DNA of 64,000 bases, taken from positions 2,852,001 to 2,916,000 of the forward strand of contig NC_047069.1 in NCBI RefSeq assembly GCF_902459465.1, written 5' to 3'. The translations under genes and the position numbers were made by a program. The first letter of the stretch is position 1. Each line of letters begins with the position of its first letter. Of this stretch, positions 33,770 through 45,346 are shown piece by piece. The notes beneath the pieces are model-generated. The model saw nothing but the letters and a program-made list of their open reading frames with translations, was not told where the DNA came from and ran no database searches. Source of the DNA: Asterias rubens. Its lineage: Eukaryota; Echinodermata; Asteroidea; Forcipulatida; Asteriidae.

Positions 33770-33889
33770 CGTAAATTACTGAGGTTTGAGCGAGCTCAAG
33801 CGCCGTGTTTGTTGCGTTGTGTACGGCGTGAAGTCGGGTTGTGATAAGGGAGATCGCGAAGTTGTCTGACAGCTTCCCCTTCTAATAAA
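33770..33889. repeat. 120-bp perfectly conserved block, copy 2
   Basis: Exact partner of 32,786-32,905. A second, nearly identical stretch of about 125 bp in the same two units starts at 'cgtcagcgaccggtaagg' (33,074 and 34,069). Confidence 0.85.
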
Positions 33890-34898
33890 TTAATTTCAGG
33901 GTGTAACTAAAGGGATTTGCAGCTTCTCTGGGAGATTTTTATTGCTAATATTGGCAGCAAAGTCACAATGAGGGCAATGTAAAAGCACACTTTCCGTGCA
34001 CAAACACATGACATCAAGTGAAATTCTCGTGGACCTGGTTGGTGGAACTGTGTTTACCCATTACTGGCTTCGTCAGCGACCGGTAAGGTCTCATGTCACA
34101 AACTCCGGAATATTCTTCCTTTCCAAAATTATAGTTCTACTTTTGTGTATAACACGACTAAGTCAATAGTTAGTTTTGTCCTCGGTCCGTCGTTGCAACC
34201 GCAATGTAACCGCGTGTGCTTAGCTCATGGTACATCTTGTCAAAGGTAAACTTGGTTAAATTTACTGAAAATAATGTGTGTGAAGCTTGTTTGGACTGTC
34301 AACAGCGCACAATAGAAACTGTGGTTAATTAAATAAGATATGATTTCAAAGCAACATCACATTGGTCATTGTAGGACTCCTACAACTCTATGACTCCCTA
34401 CGACTGAAAAGAACAATAAATAAATCAAGGATCACAGAGCACAGTGAGGGCGCTATGCCAACTTAACGGTCTCATTTTCACTTCGCTATACGTGGTATCT
34501 AGCGGGGACATAGACAGATTCAGTCCTTACATGTTGTACTGTTGTCAACCACTTGGTTTAAGTTTTTGCCGGCTACAGTCTAGCATGCTAGATTCCCCCT
34601 GTAATAAAAGTGCTACAATTAACTTGAGCTGATGAGAAGGTTAATTTTGACAACATAAATTTTTGCTTGGGACAGCGTTTTTAGCTCGAAGAATCGCGGT
34701 TGAAAGGGGGTTGGGGGGGGGGGGGACGTATAGGATTTTGGTGGTCATAGTCAAGTAGTTTCTGCTTGTTACGGAAATGCCAAAATAAATATTCATTGAT
34801 GAGTAAATCTGTTGGAAATATTATTATGAACAAATAAAATATATGATTTGAGGCATTGCATGGTGATGAGGTATCAGTTTGGTTTGCTGTAACATCAT

Positions 34899-35267
34899 GT
34901 GTGTATCTACATGCCAGATGGAGTGTGTTCTTTACAGAACTGCCTTGCTATTATTTTACTAACGCAGAGTAGATTTATCGGATTTTTCAGGAGACTTCTA
35001 AGTTCGGAAAATAACTGTTCTGATTTTAACTACTACCTGGGCGGAAAACGGGATGTAAGTATTATGCTAATAAAATATGAGCATGAAAACGTACGTGGTA
35101 TAAAGAGAAGTAAAGCAGCTTTGATAGTATATCTTTTTGAGAAAGTACGAAGAACTGCAGTTATGGAAAAAGATATTATTACTTATTCTCCCCATGAGTT
35201 TGATTTTAAACGCTTCTCGGATTGCGTATTCCTAAAGGGATTATATTTCCTGCGTGGACATTACTAG
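34899..35267 (+). CDS. Unrecognised 122-codon open frame
   Basis: The frame begins MCIYMPDGVC and ends LKGLYFLRGHY. It has a basic, helix-like middle (NVRGIKRSKAALIVYLFEKV) but no signal peptide, no clear membrane segment and no known motif. It lies between the 1-kb array and a SINE with no neighbouring exon. Its length is only moderately above chance in this AT-rich DNA. I record it because no repeat explains it, but it may be a chance frame. Confidence 0.15.
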   Translation: MCIYMPDGVCSLQNCLAIILLTQSRFIGFFRRLLSSENNCSDFNYYLGGKRDVSIMLIKYEHENVRGIKRSKAALIVYLFEKVRRTAVMEKDIITYSPHEFDFKRFSDCVFLKGLYFLRGHY

Positions 35268-35342
35268 CACCAGAGTTTCGAGGATAACTCAAAAGCAAAA
35301 ACACATGTTAAAATAAAATGTTCAGTTGTACATATCTATTAT

Positions 35343-35680
35343 ATATAACAGATGTTAAATTTGCATCGAGGGTAAATAATATTTTAGCACTGTATACTCA
35401 GTACTTACCCAACTTTTGTGAAGAAAAAAAAATCACAGGACTCGGGTTGGATTCGAACCCACGACCTTTGCTATCCTAGAGCAGTGTCTTACCAACTAGA
35501 CCACCGAGACTGCCCGGTAAATTGAGGCAGTTCGAATCCTATGTTTTAGCAGCGGGTATTGCAAACAATTTAATGGATGTTAAATTTGCATCAGGGATAA
35601 AGATAATAATTTTGATTTTTACCACATCGATGTGTGTTACCACTGTATACTCAGTACTTACTGTTTTATACTTTATTATG
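35343..35680 (-). repeat. tRNA-derived SINE, T family, copy 3, with flanking direct repeats
   Basis: On the minus strand 'ggtggtctagttggtaagac' (A-box) and 'gggttcgaatccaac' (B-box) are intact. 'gatgttaaatttgcatc' occurs at both 35,351 and 35,577, and 'cactgtatactcagtactta' at both 35,388 and 35,641. The offset is about 226-253 bp, as in the copy at 17,608. Confidence 0.85.
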
Positions 35681-35989
35681 ATTAAAACTGTCCAAAACAC
35701 CAGAGGATTACAAGGCCTTTAAACATCTATTTGTTGGATATTACTTGAGGTGGTAAGCGCCTAATTGATTTTTTTTACACCAAACATATCAAACAAATAT
35801 TACAAATAAATTGTCGCGACGAGATATATTATTATTTCATTTGTTTTAATATCTTCCCAGTCAATTATTTTTATGTTTGGGAGAGTGCCTCTCTTTGCCG
35901 TCGATGTTTCTGATTAAATAAAACATACAACTTGGAATACAAAATAAACAATTTCAAAATAAAAAACAAAAAGTTACTCTGCGATTTGT

Positions 35990-36335
35990 CAGGTATTCAG
36001 GAGCCGCGATTCGGGTTATTCCCCCATTGCAATGTATGGTCCGCGCAACACATACACCACTAACAGAGGCCCCTTACCGGCTTCCATATAGCACCCTTCT
36101 GGTATGACAACCGACTTCACAGTATATCCTTCCCTATCTCTCAACCCTAGCAGTCCTTGCCCCCCTCGCTCAGGGTAAACAAAGCGGCTCCCAAACCATA
36201 CTGGTGTCTTTCCCAGTAATTAATGCCTTGTTTCGTGTTATTGCGAGGGGCCGGGATCGAACTCGGGACCGGTGGCTCATACCGATTCGGAGTTCAGAGA
36301 CAGTACCAGCGCCTAACGAATCGCCCTAGCACGTT
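35990..36335 (-). repeat. tRNA-derived SINE of a different family
   Basis: On the minus strand the head reads 'gcgattcgttaggcgctggt' (A-box-like) and 'gagttcgatcccggcccctc' (B-box). A body with 'ggtttgggagccgctttgtt' and 'ccgaatcgcggctcctga' follows. Confidence 0.65.
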
Positions 36336-36464
36336 GGTGCTTGCCAGACCCGATTTTAATTCTTATAAGGCAAAATAAATCCACATGCATTGTGGGACGG
36401 TCGTTTGATCACTGGGACGTGAACAACAGACCATAACAGACTTGAATTATTCTATAAATGAAGC

Positions 36465-36552
36465 ACTACCGCACTAGCTCAGTGAGTTAAGACGCAGTAA
36501 ATGTCATACTTCAGACGTCATGTCTGAGTTCGAATGCCGGCCTCGACACAAA
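36465..36552 (+). repeat. tRNA-like fragment
   Basis: 'cactagctcagtgagttaag' (A-box-like) and 'gagttcgaatgcc' (B-box-like) lie 50 bp apart. No cloverleaf could be traced, so this is a SINE head rather than a tRNA gene. Confidence 0.55.
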
Positions 36553-38660
36553 AGATTTAAATTACACTATTTTGTTTTACTTGAAACGAAACGACCTATT
36601 TACAACCCAAAATGGCCACACTGGAAAAGAAAAAATACTTCAAAATGGGCAAGAGTTTTTAAAAGATTTTAATACAAAATGTTAACCACCAGCACCCGTG
36701 GCGCAATGGGGGTGAGGGCGGTACCAGAACCCTAGCCCAACCCGCCCCAAAAAAGATTATAAAACACCTCAACATGAATGGTTCAATACTTAGCCCCACC
36801 CCGTGAGTTATGTTTTTGCCCCTACTTGCACCCCCCTTCCGATTGGAAATGTTTGGTTACGTCAGTGACCACCACTAAGCTAAAAAGTTACCTCCTGTTC
36901 CTTAGCATGCTTAGCGAGGAAACTAACCCAAGGACAAAACTGCTTTACTCTAAACAAGACCAGCATCTGACGTTATGTACTTGTTGCGCTACCAAGATAC
37001 ACACTTATAGATAAACACTCTAGGGTCATTTTGAAAAGCTCGGCTTTCTTTCGGTAAGTTTGAAAACGTACACATTCGGTACAGGTTTCCAATTAGATAG
37101 TAGGAGCTACAGTTGGAACCCAAGCCTTGGTTACGGAAAGGACATACAAAAGAAAAACAGAGGGCGCCCTTAATTGTTGCTGTTAACCGAGCGCGCGAAC
37201 ATGTCTACAAATTGAATTTGATTCACGTACCTGATGTACTCCAATTGCTCTCTTCCACTTGACCTTCCTTGCCTCACACTGAGATATAAACATCTGGTTT
37301 TATGTTCACATTTCTCCTCCTCCCAGTTGAACACTTCGTCAGCTCGGAAAGTCATGCATTCTGTACGAAAATTAACAGACAGGATGCAGGCACGTTGTGT
37401 TTACAATGTGGCCATAGAACACTGGGTCTGGTTCCCTACGCATGTGTGATGGGAAAGGGTCTAAATGACAATGAAGGGGCCAAGCTATGTAGGAATCTAT
37501 GGTAATACTTTATTTTGACGAATTTTGAAACCCATTTCCCAAGTTGATGATTAGCAAGTTTCATTTCAATAGCATACAGTGTATACATCAAATCGTGCTA
37601 GTATATAAGTGATTTTTTTTCAGATTTTACTTAGTCCTTGTTTGAATAAAAACACACAAAAAGGCTGACTTAGTTGTGTATTCAGGTCATCAAATAAAGT
37701 ACAGTAAAATCTATAGTCAAGTTGTAGTGATGAATTATATTGAGTGTTCTTGGAACAATCGAAATATTGAATGTGTTTTTTTTTAATTCAACTGAAACTT
37801 TTTGCTTCCTCTGTGCATGCTAAACGATTTGTTTTTCTCTTGCATTTTTTCCCCGTTGACCGAAACAAAAGCGAGAATGAAACGTCAAAACCCAGAACCA
37901 GTCAAAAAACGCCAACAATCTCAATAGCCGAACAATAGAGTAGTAAAAAAGAACTAAGTATAATGAAATTTTACATAAAACAATTTCAACAATAAAGATC
38001 AACAAAAGCGGAACAACAAAAGCGGAACAACAAAAACGGCTTGGCTAGCCACTACTGGTCAACAGAAAATAACCACGAGGGGAAAACAAAAACAACTTTG
38101 TGTCATTCTTATTTATTTGTAGCTCAATCATTTCGGCACAGCAATAAGTTATCGCTACTTCAAACAAGCTGGTAAAGAAACCCAACAGGGTTAAATAAAA
38201 GAAAACTGTTGAATGAATGAACTTTGTTTAAATTGTGACCAACCTGAGAATGTTTATACAGACATCTTGACATTATTGACTTTGCTGCAACAGTCGGGTC
38301 CCCGACGCCCACAGTGACAATGACAGTTCTTATGCTGATTTCATTAAGTCTGGTTTGTCTTGTTATTGGTTACTCTGGTTTGAACTAAAGACAAATAAAA
38401 TGGTTGTGTCATAATGAATTGCTTATTGATTTAACCTTTACCCCAAAGATAGTGGTAGTTACTAGTAACAGCGACATTAAAACTACAGTATAATTAATTC
38501 AAAAGTGAGCAATGCACAACAAAATTAGCTAGGCACAGAAAAGTATTGCTTAGCAAAAAAAGGTCACCAGCCAAAATTACGTTAGGGAATAGGTTTAAAC
38601 AGACTGTTGCCCCACTCAATTTATGCTTAGCAAAACAATTTGTTAAGCAGTTTTTTCTGA
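36553..38660. other. Stretch without a supported gene
   Basis: A minus-strand frame at 37,170-37,355 ends near a fair splice donor ('CAG|gtacgt' at about 37,228). It reads FNWEEEKCEHKTRC but has no recognisable domain or partner exon. The rest is AT-rich and has no clear repeats. Confidence 0.4.
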
Positions 38661-39045
38661 TTAAAGGCGGTGGACACTATTGGTAATTACTAAAAATAAT
38701 TTTCAGCATAAAACCTCACTTGGTAACAAGTAATGGGGAGAGGTTGATAGTATAAAACATTGTGAGAAACGGCTCCCTCTGAAGTAACATAGTTTTTGAG
38801 AAAGAAGTAATGTTCCACGAAGTTCATTTTGAGACCTCAAGTTTAGTTTGAGGTCTCGAAATCAAGCATATGAAAGCACACAACTTCGTGTGACAAGGGT
38901 GTTTTTTTCTGTCATTATTATCTTGCAACTTCGACGACTGATTAAGCTCAAATTTTCACAGGTTTGTTATTTTATGCATATGTTGAGATACACCAAGTGA
39001 GAAAACTGGTCTTTGACAATTACCAATAGTGTGCAGTGTCTTTAA
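38661..39045. mobile_element. TTAA element copy 6
   Basis: Complete copy with TTAA at both ends ('ttaaaggcggtggacactat' ... 'ccaatagtgtgcagtgtctttaa'). The internal 'tgagacctcaagtttagttt' followed by 'gaggtctcgaaatc' preserves the family's inverted pair. Confidence 0.87.
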
Positions 39046-39675
39046 CAGCTTTATGAAGTTTGGCCCTGATGGTAACATTTAACACCAGTGATTAACACCA
39101 GTGTTGTGTACTTTGTTGTCTAATATGGAACTTATTGGTAAGCATTCCTAAACCACAGCCCTGACTAAAATCCTTTCAACTTACAGTTTCGAACTGTATA
39201 AAGCTGCTAAGCAAAACACGATTTGGAAAACAGTTACAGCAACAACAATTTAGGCATTTTGGCTGGTAACCAGTTTCTATTAAGCAAGCTTTTTTTGTGC
39301 TAAGCAACTTTGTATGCTTACAGGCTTCATGCAATGGGATCAAGATCCATCTTTTTTTAGGTTAAAAATAAGTCAGAGCTTAAGTCAGAAACCACCGAGG
39401 GTCAGAAATGGCCCTTTTTAGAACAAGAGCTACACAAACGATGGTTAACTAGTGTGTAAACAAATCAACACTTAATTACTTTAGATCCCCTAACTGTTCC
39501 TTCTTAATTTAAACCTGCCTTTCTATACATACATACATACATGTATTAACATACATCAAGTCTTCTAGTTTTCAAGAAACATCGAAAAGGGATGGCACAT
39601 CATTGGTTATTGGTGTAATTGATGTTTTAAAACTTATATTAATTCAAATTGTTTTTTTTTAATATAATATATTTT
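39046..39675. other. Stretch without a recognised feature
   Basis: No gene was seen. An (ACAT)n microsatellite lies at about 39,524-39,544. Confidence 0.45.
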
Positions 39676-39679
39676 AACC

Positions 39680-40085
39680 CATAAAAACCGATGTGTGTTA
39701 GCACTGTATACTCAGTGCCTTCGCGAGCTTGGTGAAAAAAAAATCACAGGCAAGACACTTGTAAGACACTGCTTAAGAATTTAAAAGGTTGTGGGATCGA
39801 TTCCTACGCAAGTAATATGCCTGTGATTTTCTTCTTATAGAGCTTCGGGTAAGCACAGGGCTTATCATACTTGCTGCATAAATATATAGGATTCAACCTG
39901 CCTCTAGCTACCGGGCTATCTCAGTGCTCTTATCTCAGTGGTCTAGTTGGTAAGACACTGCTTTAGATTTGAAAAGGTTCTGGGTTCTAATCCCAACCAA
40001 GTAATATGCCTGTGTTTATTTTCACAGAACTCAGGAAAGCATATACAATGCCAACACACATCGGTGTACATGTATATGGGTGAAT
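39680..40085 (+). repeat. tRNA-derived SINE, T family, rearranged double copy
   Basis: Two heads follow each other: 'cttgtaagacactgcttaag...gggatcgattcc' (39,760-39,806) and 'ggtctagttggtaagacact...gggttctaatccc' (39,940-39,992). The outer parts 'cgatgtgtgttagcactgta' (39,689) and 'caacacacatcggtgtacat' (40,050) are inverted relative to each other, so the element is partly palindromic. Confidence 0.7.
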
Positions 40086-40089
40086 TAAA

Positions 40090-40850
40090 ACAAATATTAT
40101 GTTATAGTATGTTAAGAATTCTCAAAATATAGGCCTTAATCAGTCAACACCAAGACTAGGGTTAAATTTTAGATGGGTATAAAGGGGTGCACAATGCCCT
40201 GGTTTGGGAATGGAACATCACATAAGATCAGCAAATTTGCTAGTTAAGGATATCTATAAATATTACAGCATTGTGCTACAGACCTGTATGCTTTGTTTTG
40301 GAAAGGGCAAGGGCACTAAGGCATTTTCTCCTTGGTAGAGGGCACCCTACAAGGAAATTTGTACTGGAGCATTTCAAGGGCACCAAGACAATGACCAGGG
40401 GCATGGAGGCAATCGCCTTTGTTGTCTCCCTGAAGTAGCAGGCCTGATGCTATCAATGCAAAACGAACTTGATCATCAGCTGTCTTAAATTTACATCTAT
40501 TTGTCAATAAACTTTATTCTAATGACCAATCACTGCTTTTATAATATCATTTTGTCCTTTATAAAGTCAACTGTGGATCGATGGGTGTTTGAATTTGAAC
40601 AATCTACAAATTTTCTCTTTGACCCAATTCCCCCGATTGTGACTTTTTTGTAGTCAATGTTCCTGTTTGTTACACAATACACTGTGCACTTTAGGCAATG
40701 AGGCCTTTACAGTCTTACCATAACTTGTATGTGCAATTTGATTCCCAAAAGCTAGGGTGAGTGCTGCAGACAGTAGCTGCATGTGGTGTACATGGGATCA
40801 ACACTCAAAACTTAATACTCAACACTCAATACTCATTATTAAATACTCAC
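40090..40850. other. Stretch with one probable interspersed repeat
   Basis: 40,310-40,470 ('ccttggtagagggcacccta', 'caaggaaatttgtactggag') has the style of an invertebrate interspersed repeat, but no second copy exists in the window to prove it. A degenerate 'caacactcaatactc' tract lies at 40,800-40,850. Confidence 0.4.
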
Positions 40851-40852
40851 TG

Positions 40853-41160
40853 CTTCACTGCTACTGTAATATCAGAGGTGACTGCATCATCAACTTTGGT
40901 TGAGATAGTTAGGATCCTGTTGCTGCAGTGGCCTTCTCAGCTACAGTAGTTTTCTGAGCAATGGCTGAGGAGTACTTTGGGGGTCCATGGTACGCCTTCA
41001 CTGCTACTGTAATATCAGAGGTGACTGCATCATCAACTTTGGTTGAGATAGTTAGGATCCTGTTGCTGCAGTGGCCTTCTCAGCTACAGTAGTTTTCTGA
41101 GCGATGGCTGAGGAGTACTTCACTGCTACTGTAATATCAGAGATGTCTGCATCATTGACC
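40853..41160. repeat. 143-bp tandem repeat, two full units and a partial one
   Basis: 'cttcactgctactgtaatat' occurs at 40,853, 40,996 and 41,118. The first two units are nearly identical over 143 bp. The third starts after a shortened 122-bp unit and then diverges. It lies just downstream (minus-strand sense) of the last exon of the coiled-coil gene. Confidence 0.88.
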
Positions 41161-41311
41161 TCAGTTGAGATTGTTGAGATTTCAAATCCAATTCCAGCAG
41201 CACAAACTCAGTTATTGGTTGATGCATGAACAGCTTCATCCAGATTCCAGTCAGAGACTCAAACCCTGGGGCTCTCCTCTCACTTAAACTGCAGCAATAA
41301 TCTCAGCTATC

Positions 41312-44077
41312 TCATTGGACTTCTGGCCGGAGTTGCAACCAATGAGTACCCCTGGCACCACAGTCCACAGCCTGCTTGGTTCCCTGACGACCATACTTAG
41401 TGTGGTGATTTATCTCATTCTTGATACTATCAGTTTCTCTGTCAACCTGTGAAAATAGAGAAGCATTTATATTAATATTAATATTAAAGTCTTATATAGC
41501 GCACGTATCTACCAACAAGGCGCTTGTTATATACGTTTTAAGAGAAACATAGGTTTTGAAGTTATGAATTCTGAGACCCAATTATGTAGCACATTATAAG
41601 GGTTTACAAGGTGCTAGCTACACGGCATACAGCAGCCACAGCCATGAACACCGGGGTGAGCCCCGTCCCCGACAAGTGCACAGAGTTATTTTATGTGACA
41701 ATAAACAACACACATGACCAACGGCATGACGTCCCATCTGAAGGACGAAGCAATGGTTTAAAGACTTGCTTGAGGACACTAGTGTTACGACAGGGACTCG
41801 AACCCACACTCTGTTGATCAGAAACAACAGAGTTTGAATTAGGTGCTCTTAACCCTTCGGTCATGACACCTCCATGGACTAAAAGCTAGCTCAAAAATTA
41901 CAAATTTTAAAATTCTAAAGATTCAACTTTGTACCTTAATAGAAAAGACAATAGTTTTAATTTAAAAGTTTGTGTATTCATTCTTGTTGTGATAAGAAAA
42001 CAAGTATGACATTAAGTAGGATTTGAAACTTTGCATAGTGGAAACACAATATAGTGAATGGTTTGCAGTAACACCATGTAATGATAATATCTAAATTAAC
42101 AAACTGGTCCAAACTTTGAGTTGAAACCACAGGTTCTTTTCAGAACCAACCCAACTTATTTAAAGATTATCATTACATGGTGTTATTGCAAACCTTTACT
42201 ATCTCAGTATGACATTGCAACTGTCACAAGATCGTACTGCATTATATGACCTTGTCTCAACGATGCAATAAATCCATAGTTATTGTGTATTCTTTTCTAC
42301 AGAAATGAACTTTGTTTTCCACAAAATTAGCAATACTTTCGGATGTATTTACCTCATCAATTGTGCGATGCAGCTTTGTCTCCACACCACCAAATTGTTA
42401 TATACTTCATCATCAGTCCGGTAGTTCACATCCTTCTTCTCGCTGATGGTATGATGCATTGACATTAACTGTTGGGGGTCAAGAAGTTTGGGAATGAGGT
42501 TAGACTAGTAGACTAGAATGATAAGTTGGTTCAATATAGTTTGACAACAAGAATCAAAAACTGGGACAGATTGTGATACAAGCGTGAACAGCGAAGAACA
42601 AAAGAGGTCCACATAATGTATAGCATTGCAGCTACACGGACTTTCAAATGTCAACACAGTCATTTTTACAATGTTGAAGAATATGATTTTTCTTAAATTA
42701 GAACAAAGCGACATCCAATGAGTGTGTGCACCACAAAGTTAAGACCAAATGCCACCTTTTGTTACATAAAGAATTATCATTAACCAATACGATTCAAACT
42801 TGCTTCTTGTCACTGGGTGAGCTCATTGGCCTAGCAGTTAAGATCTACTCTAGAATGAGGAAGTTGGACTACCATCTCAACTGCCTCACTATTTCAATAT
42901 GATTCAAACTTGCTCCTTGTCACTGGGTGATCTCATTGGCCTAGCAGTTAAGATCTACTCTAGAATGAGGAAGTTGGACTACCATCTCAACTGCCTCAGT
43001 ATTTCAATATGATTCAAACTTGCTCCTTGTCACTGGGTGAGCTCATTGGCCTAGCAGTTAAGATATACTCTAGAATGAGGAAGGAGGACTACCCTCTCAA
43101 CTGCCTCAGTATTTCAATATGATTCAAACTTGCTTCTTGTCACTGGGTGAGCTCATTGGCCTAGCTGTTAAGATCTACTCTAGAATGAGGAAGTTGGACT
43201 ACCATCTCAACTGCCTCAGTATTTCAATATGATTCAAACTTGCTCCTTGTCACAGGGTGAGCTCATTGGCTTAGCAGTTAAGATCTACTCTAGAATGAGG
43301 AAGGAGGACTACCATCTCAACTGCCTCAGTATTTCAATATGATTCAAACTTGCTTCTTGTCACTGGGTGAGCTCATTGGCCTAGCAGTTAAGATCTACTC
43401 TAGAATGAGGAAGTTGGACTACCATCTCAACTGCCTCACTATTTCAATATGATTCAAACTTGCTCCTTGTCACTGGGTGATCTCATTGGCCTAGCAGTTA
43501 AGATCTACTCTAGAATGAGGAAGGTGGACTACCATCTCAACTGCCTCAGTATTTCAATATGATTCAAACTTGCTCCTTGTCACAGGGTGAGCTCATTGGC
43601 CTAGCAGGTAAGATCTACTCTAGAATGAGGAAGGTGGACTACCATCTCAACTGCATCAGTATTTCAATATGATTCAAACTTGCTCCTTGTCACTGGGTGA
43701 GCTGATTGGCCTAGCAGTTAAGATCCAGCTATTAAGATCTATGCTTAAAGAATATTAGTAAGCAACACTCTCAGCATCTATGACTCTAAGACACACCACA
43801 TGGTTCCTCTCATCTCAAACCTGATTACTTTGGTTTAGTTCATGCTCCAGCAGTGACATCATCTGCTTCAGCTTTAGACTCCCACACTCCTCATCCTCAA
43901 GACACTGAACTAGACTTGAGTTCTCCCTCTGTAAAGAACAAAGATGAGAAAGAGGGTAGATGATGAGAAAGTGAAATCCAGAAGAATTCCAACCATTGAT
44001 GATCCTTACACCATGTTCAGAATCTCATTCATGAGGACCATCTTCTGTCTGAGGTTTATTTGACTCTCCACAGGACT
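41312..44077 (-). CDS. Coiled-coil-type protein, four exons, one frameshift (probable pseudogene or indel)
   Basis: Four minus-strand exons with AG/GT boundaries fit together in phase: 44,012-44,077 (66 bp, SPVESQINLRQKMVLMNEIL...), 43,821-43,928 (108 bp, ...KLKQMMSLLEHELNQS), 42,353-42,468 (116 bp, LMSMHHTISEKKDVNYRTDD...) and 41,312-41,446 (135 bp, VDRETDSIKNEINHHTKYGR... to TGA). The first two are whole codons. The third is one base short of a multiple of three. Adding one base near the A/T run at about 42,393 would restore a frame ending VETKLHRTIDE, which suits the phase-0 start of exon four. The sequence is charged, Leu/Met-rich and heptad-like, so a coiled coil is plausible, but I do not recognise the family. 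The 5' end and start codon were not found. The 110-bp tandem array sits in the intron between exons two and three. Confidence 0.5.
41468..41880 (-). repeat. Large SINE family S, copy 1
   Basis: On the minus strand it has a tRNA-Ser/Leu-like head ('accgaagggttaagagcacc', then 'gggttcgagtccc') at the right end. The body has 'cttcagatgggacgtcatgc', 'gtgttcatggctgtggctgc', 'tagcaccttgtaaaccctta' and a tail 'gcgctatataagactttaat' with ATT repeats. It lies inside the intron between exons three and four of the coiled-coil gene. Confidence 0.85.
42791..43745. repeat. Exact 110-bp tandem array, eight full units plus a partial one
   Basis: 'gattcaaacttgct' recurs at 42,791, 42,901, 43,011, 43,121, 43,231, 43,341, 43,451, 43,561 and 43,671, always 110 bp apart, with only scattered substitutions. 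Each unit holds 'gtgagctcattggcctagca', which looks like a Pol III A-box, so the unit could come from a tRNA-related SINE. 110 is not a multiple of 3 and no frame stays open. Confidence 0.95.
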
Positions 44078-44561
44078 CTGAAAGCAGTGAGTATACAGCG
44101 CTTATCACACATCAATGAGAGGGTCAAATTTAAATAAAATTATTTATTATCCCAGCCAGGCTATCATGGGCAGTGCTGTATTGATACTTTTCATCACTAA
44201 CCCTAGGAAGGGATGAGCTTAAAACATCGCTGATTGGCTACATTTGAATTGGTTCAAATTTCAAATTTTAGTTCGATCTGATAAATAGTTTTTGCACTAT
44301 GGCACACTCGGTTTCGGTCAAAATGCGCACACCATCGCTGATATTCGGTTAACACTGGGTCAAATTGGCACCACTAGAAAGAAAATTGCATAAACTTTCC
44401 AAATCTGCCATTACTTTCTCTGTGTAGAAAATTTCTAAAGTCATAATTTCTAATGGTGTTTGTACTTTTCAACAAGACAACAAATATAAGTAGGTAACTA
44501 TTCTGATTTGAAAACTTGATTTGATTTATTTAAGAAAAGATTTGAGCTTCTTCAAGATCCA

Positions 44562-44953
44562 TTAAAGCCATTGGACCCTTTCAATACAGAAAAAAAAAAA
44601 GTTCACAGATTTACAAATAATTTACAGGGTTTACAGAATGTAACGGTGAAAGACTTCTCTTGAAATATTATTCCATGAAATGCTTTACTTTTTTAGAAAA
44701 CATTAAAACAATATCAATTCTCGTTAGCGAGAATTACGGATTTATTTTAAACACATGTCATGACACAGCGAACACCATCGCTGATAATGCGAAACGCGCG
44801 AAAACAAGAGTGGGTTTTCCCGTTATTTTCTCCCAACTCCGATGACCGGTTGAACCTAAATTTTCACAGGTTTGTTGTTTTATATATAAGTTGTGAAACA
44901 CGAAGTGTGGGACTTGGACAATACTGTTTACCGAAAGTGTATAATGGCTTTAA
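44562..44953. mobile_element. TTAA element, second subfamily (copy 7)
   Basis: Starts 'ttaaagccattggacccttt' and ends '...aaagtgtataatggctttaa': imperfect inverted ends bounded by TTAA. The body shares only parts with the first subfamily ('gatgaccggttgaacctaaa', 'ttttcacaggtttgttgttt'). Confidence 0.75.
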
Positions 44954-45346
44954 GTAACTTCAATTACTCCTAAAAAAAATTAAGTTCAGGAAAATATCTC
45001 TCAGCTCAGAGCAGTTTGTACGAGACAGTCAAAGTGTATGAGGGAGAAAGAAAATGGAATAAATCTTCACTTGACAGAAACAATAATAGAGTAAGAATCA
45101 TCTCCAGATTTATTGACAATGTCAAAAGTTAAATATACTTTGCTTTAGAGATAGAGTAGCATTAATCCAAGCAACTTGTCATGAGCAATAATCCACTGCA
45201 ATGTCTTAATATACAGATCAAACTTACTCAAACAAACTCAAACTAAACTACTTTTTGTATGCACTATCAACAGTGTTAACCAGTCTTGATTATCAAGTAA
45301 AATGTACTCCCAATATGGGTCAAAAAGCAAACTCATACAGTAAGTC

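Larger units (their letters stand above)
31235..34770. repeat. ~0.95-1.1-kb tandem array, three good copies plus one decayed
   Basis: The block 'gtgagggcgctatgccaact', 'taacggtctcattttcactt', 'gacatagacagattcagt', 'gccggctacagtctagcatg', 'ctgatgagaaggtt' and 'ggattttggtggtcatagtc' recurs. The anchor 'gacatagacagattcagt' is at about 32,465, 33,416 and 34,507 (spacing 951 and 1,091 bp). A decayed copy covers 31,235-31,800. No shared protein frame is apparent. Confidence 0.85.

Noticed and set aside
37170-37355. Minus-strand exon with a donor at about 37,228
   Set aside because: One fair donor and 40 codons without a recognisable domain, no acceptor and no partner exon. Too weak to call.
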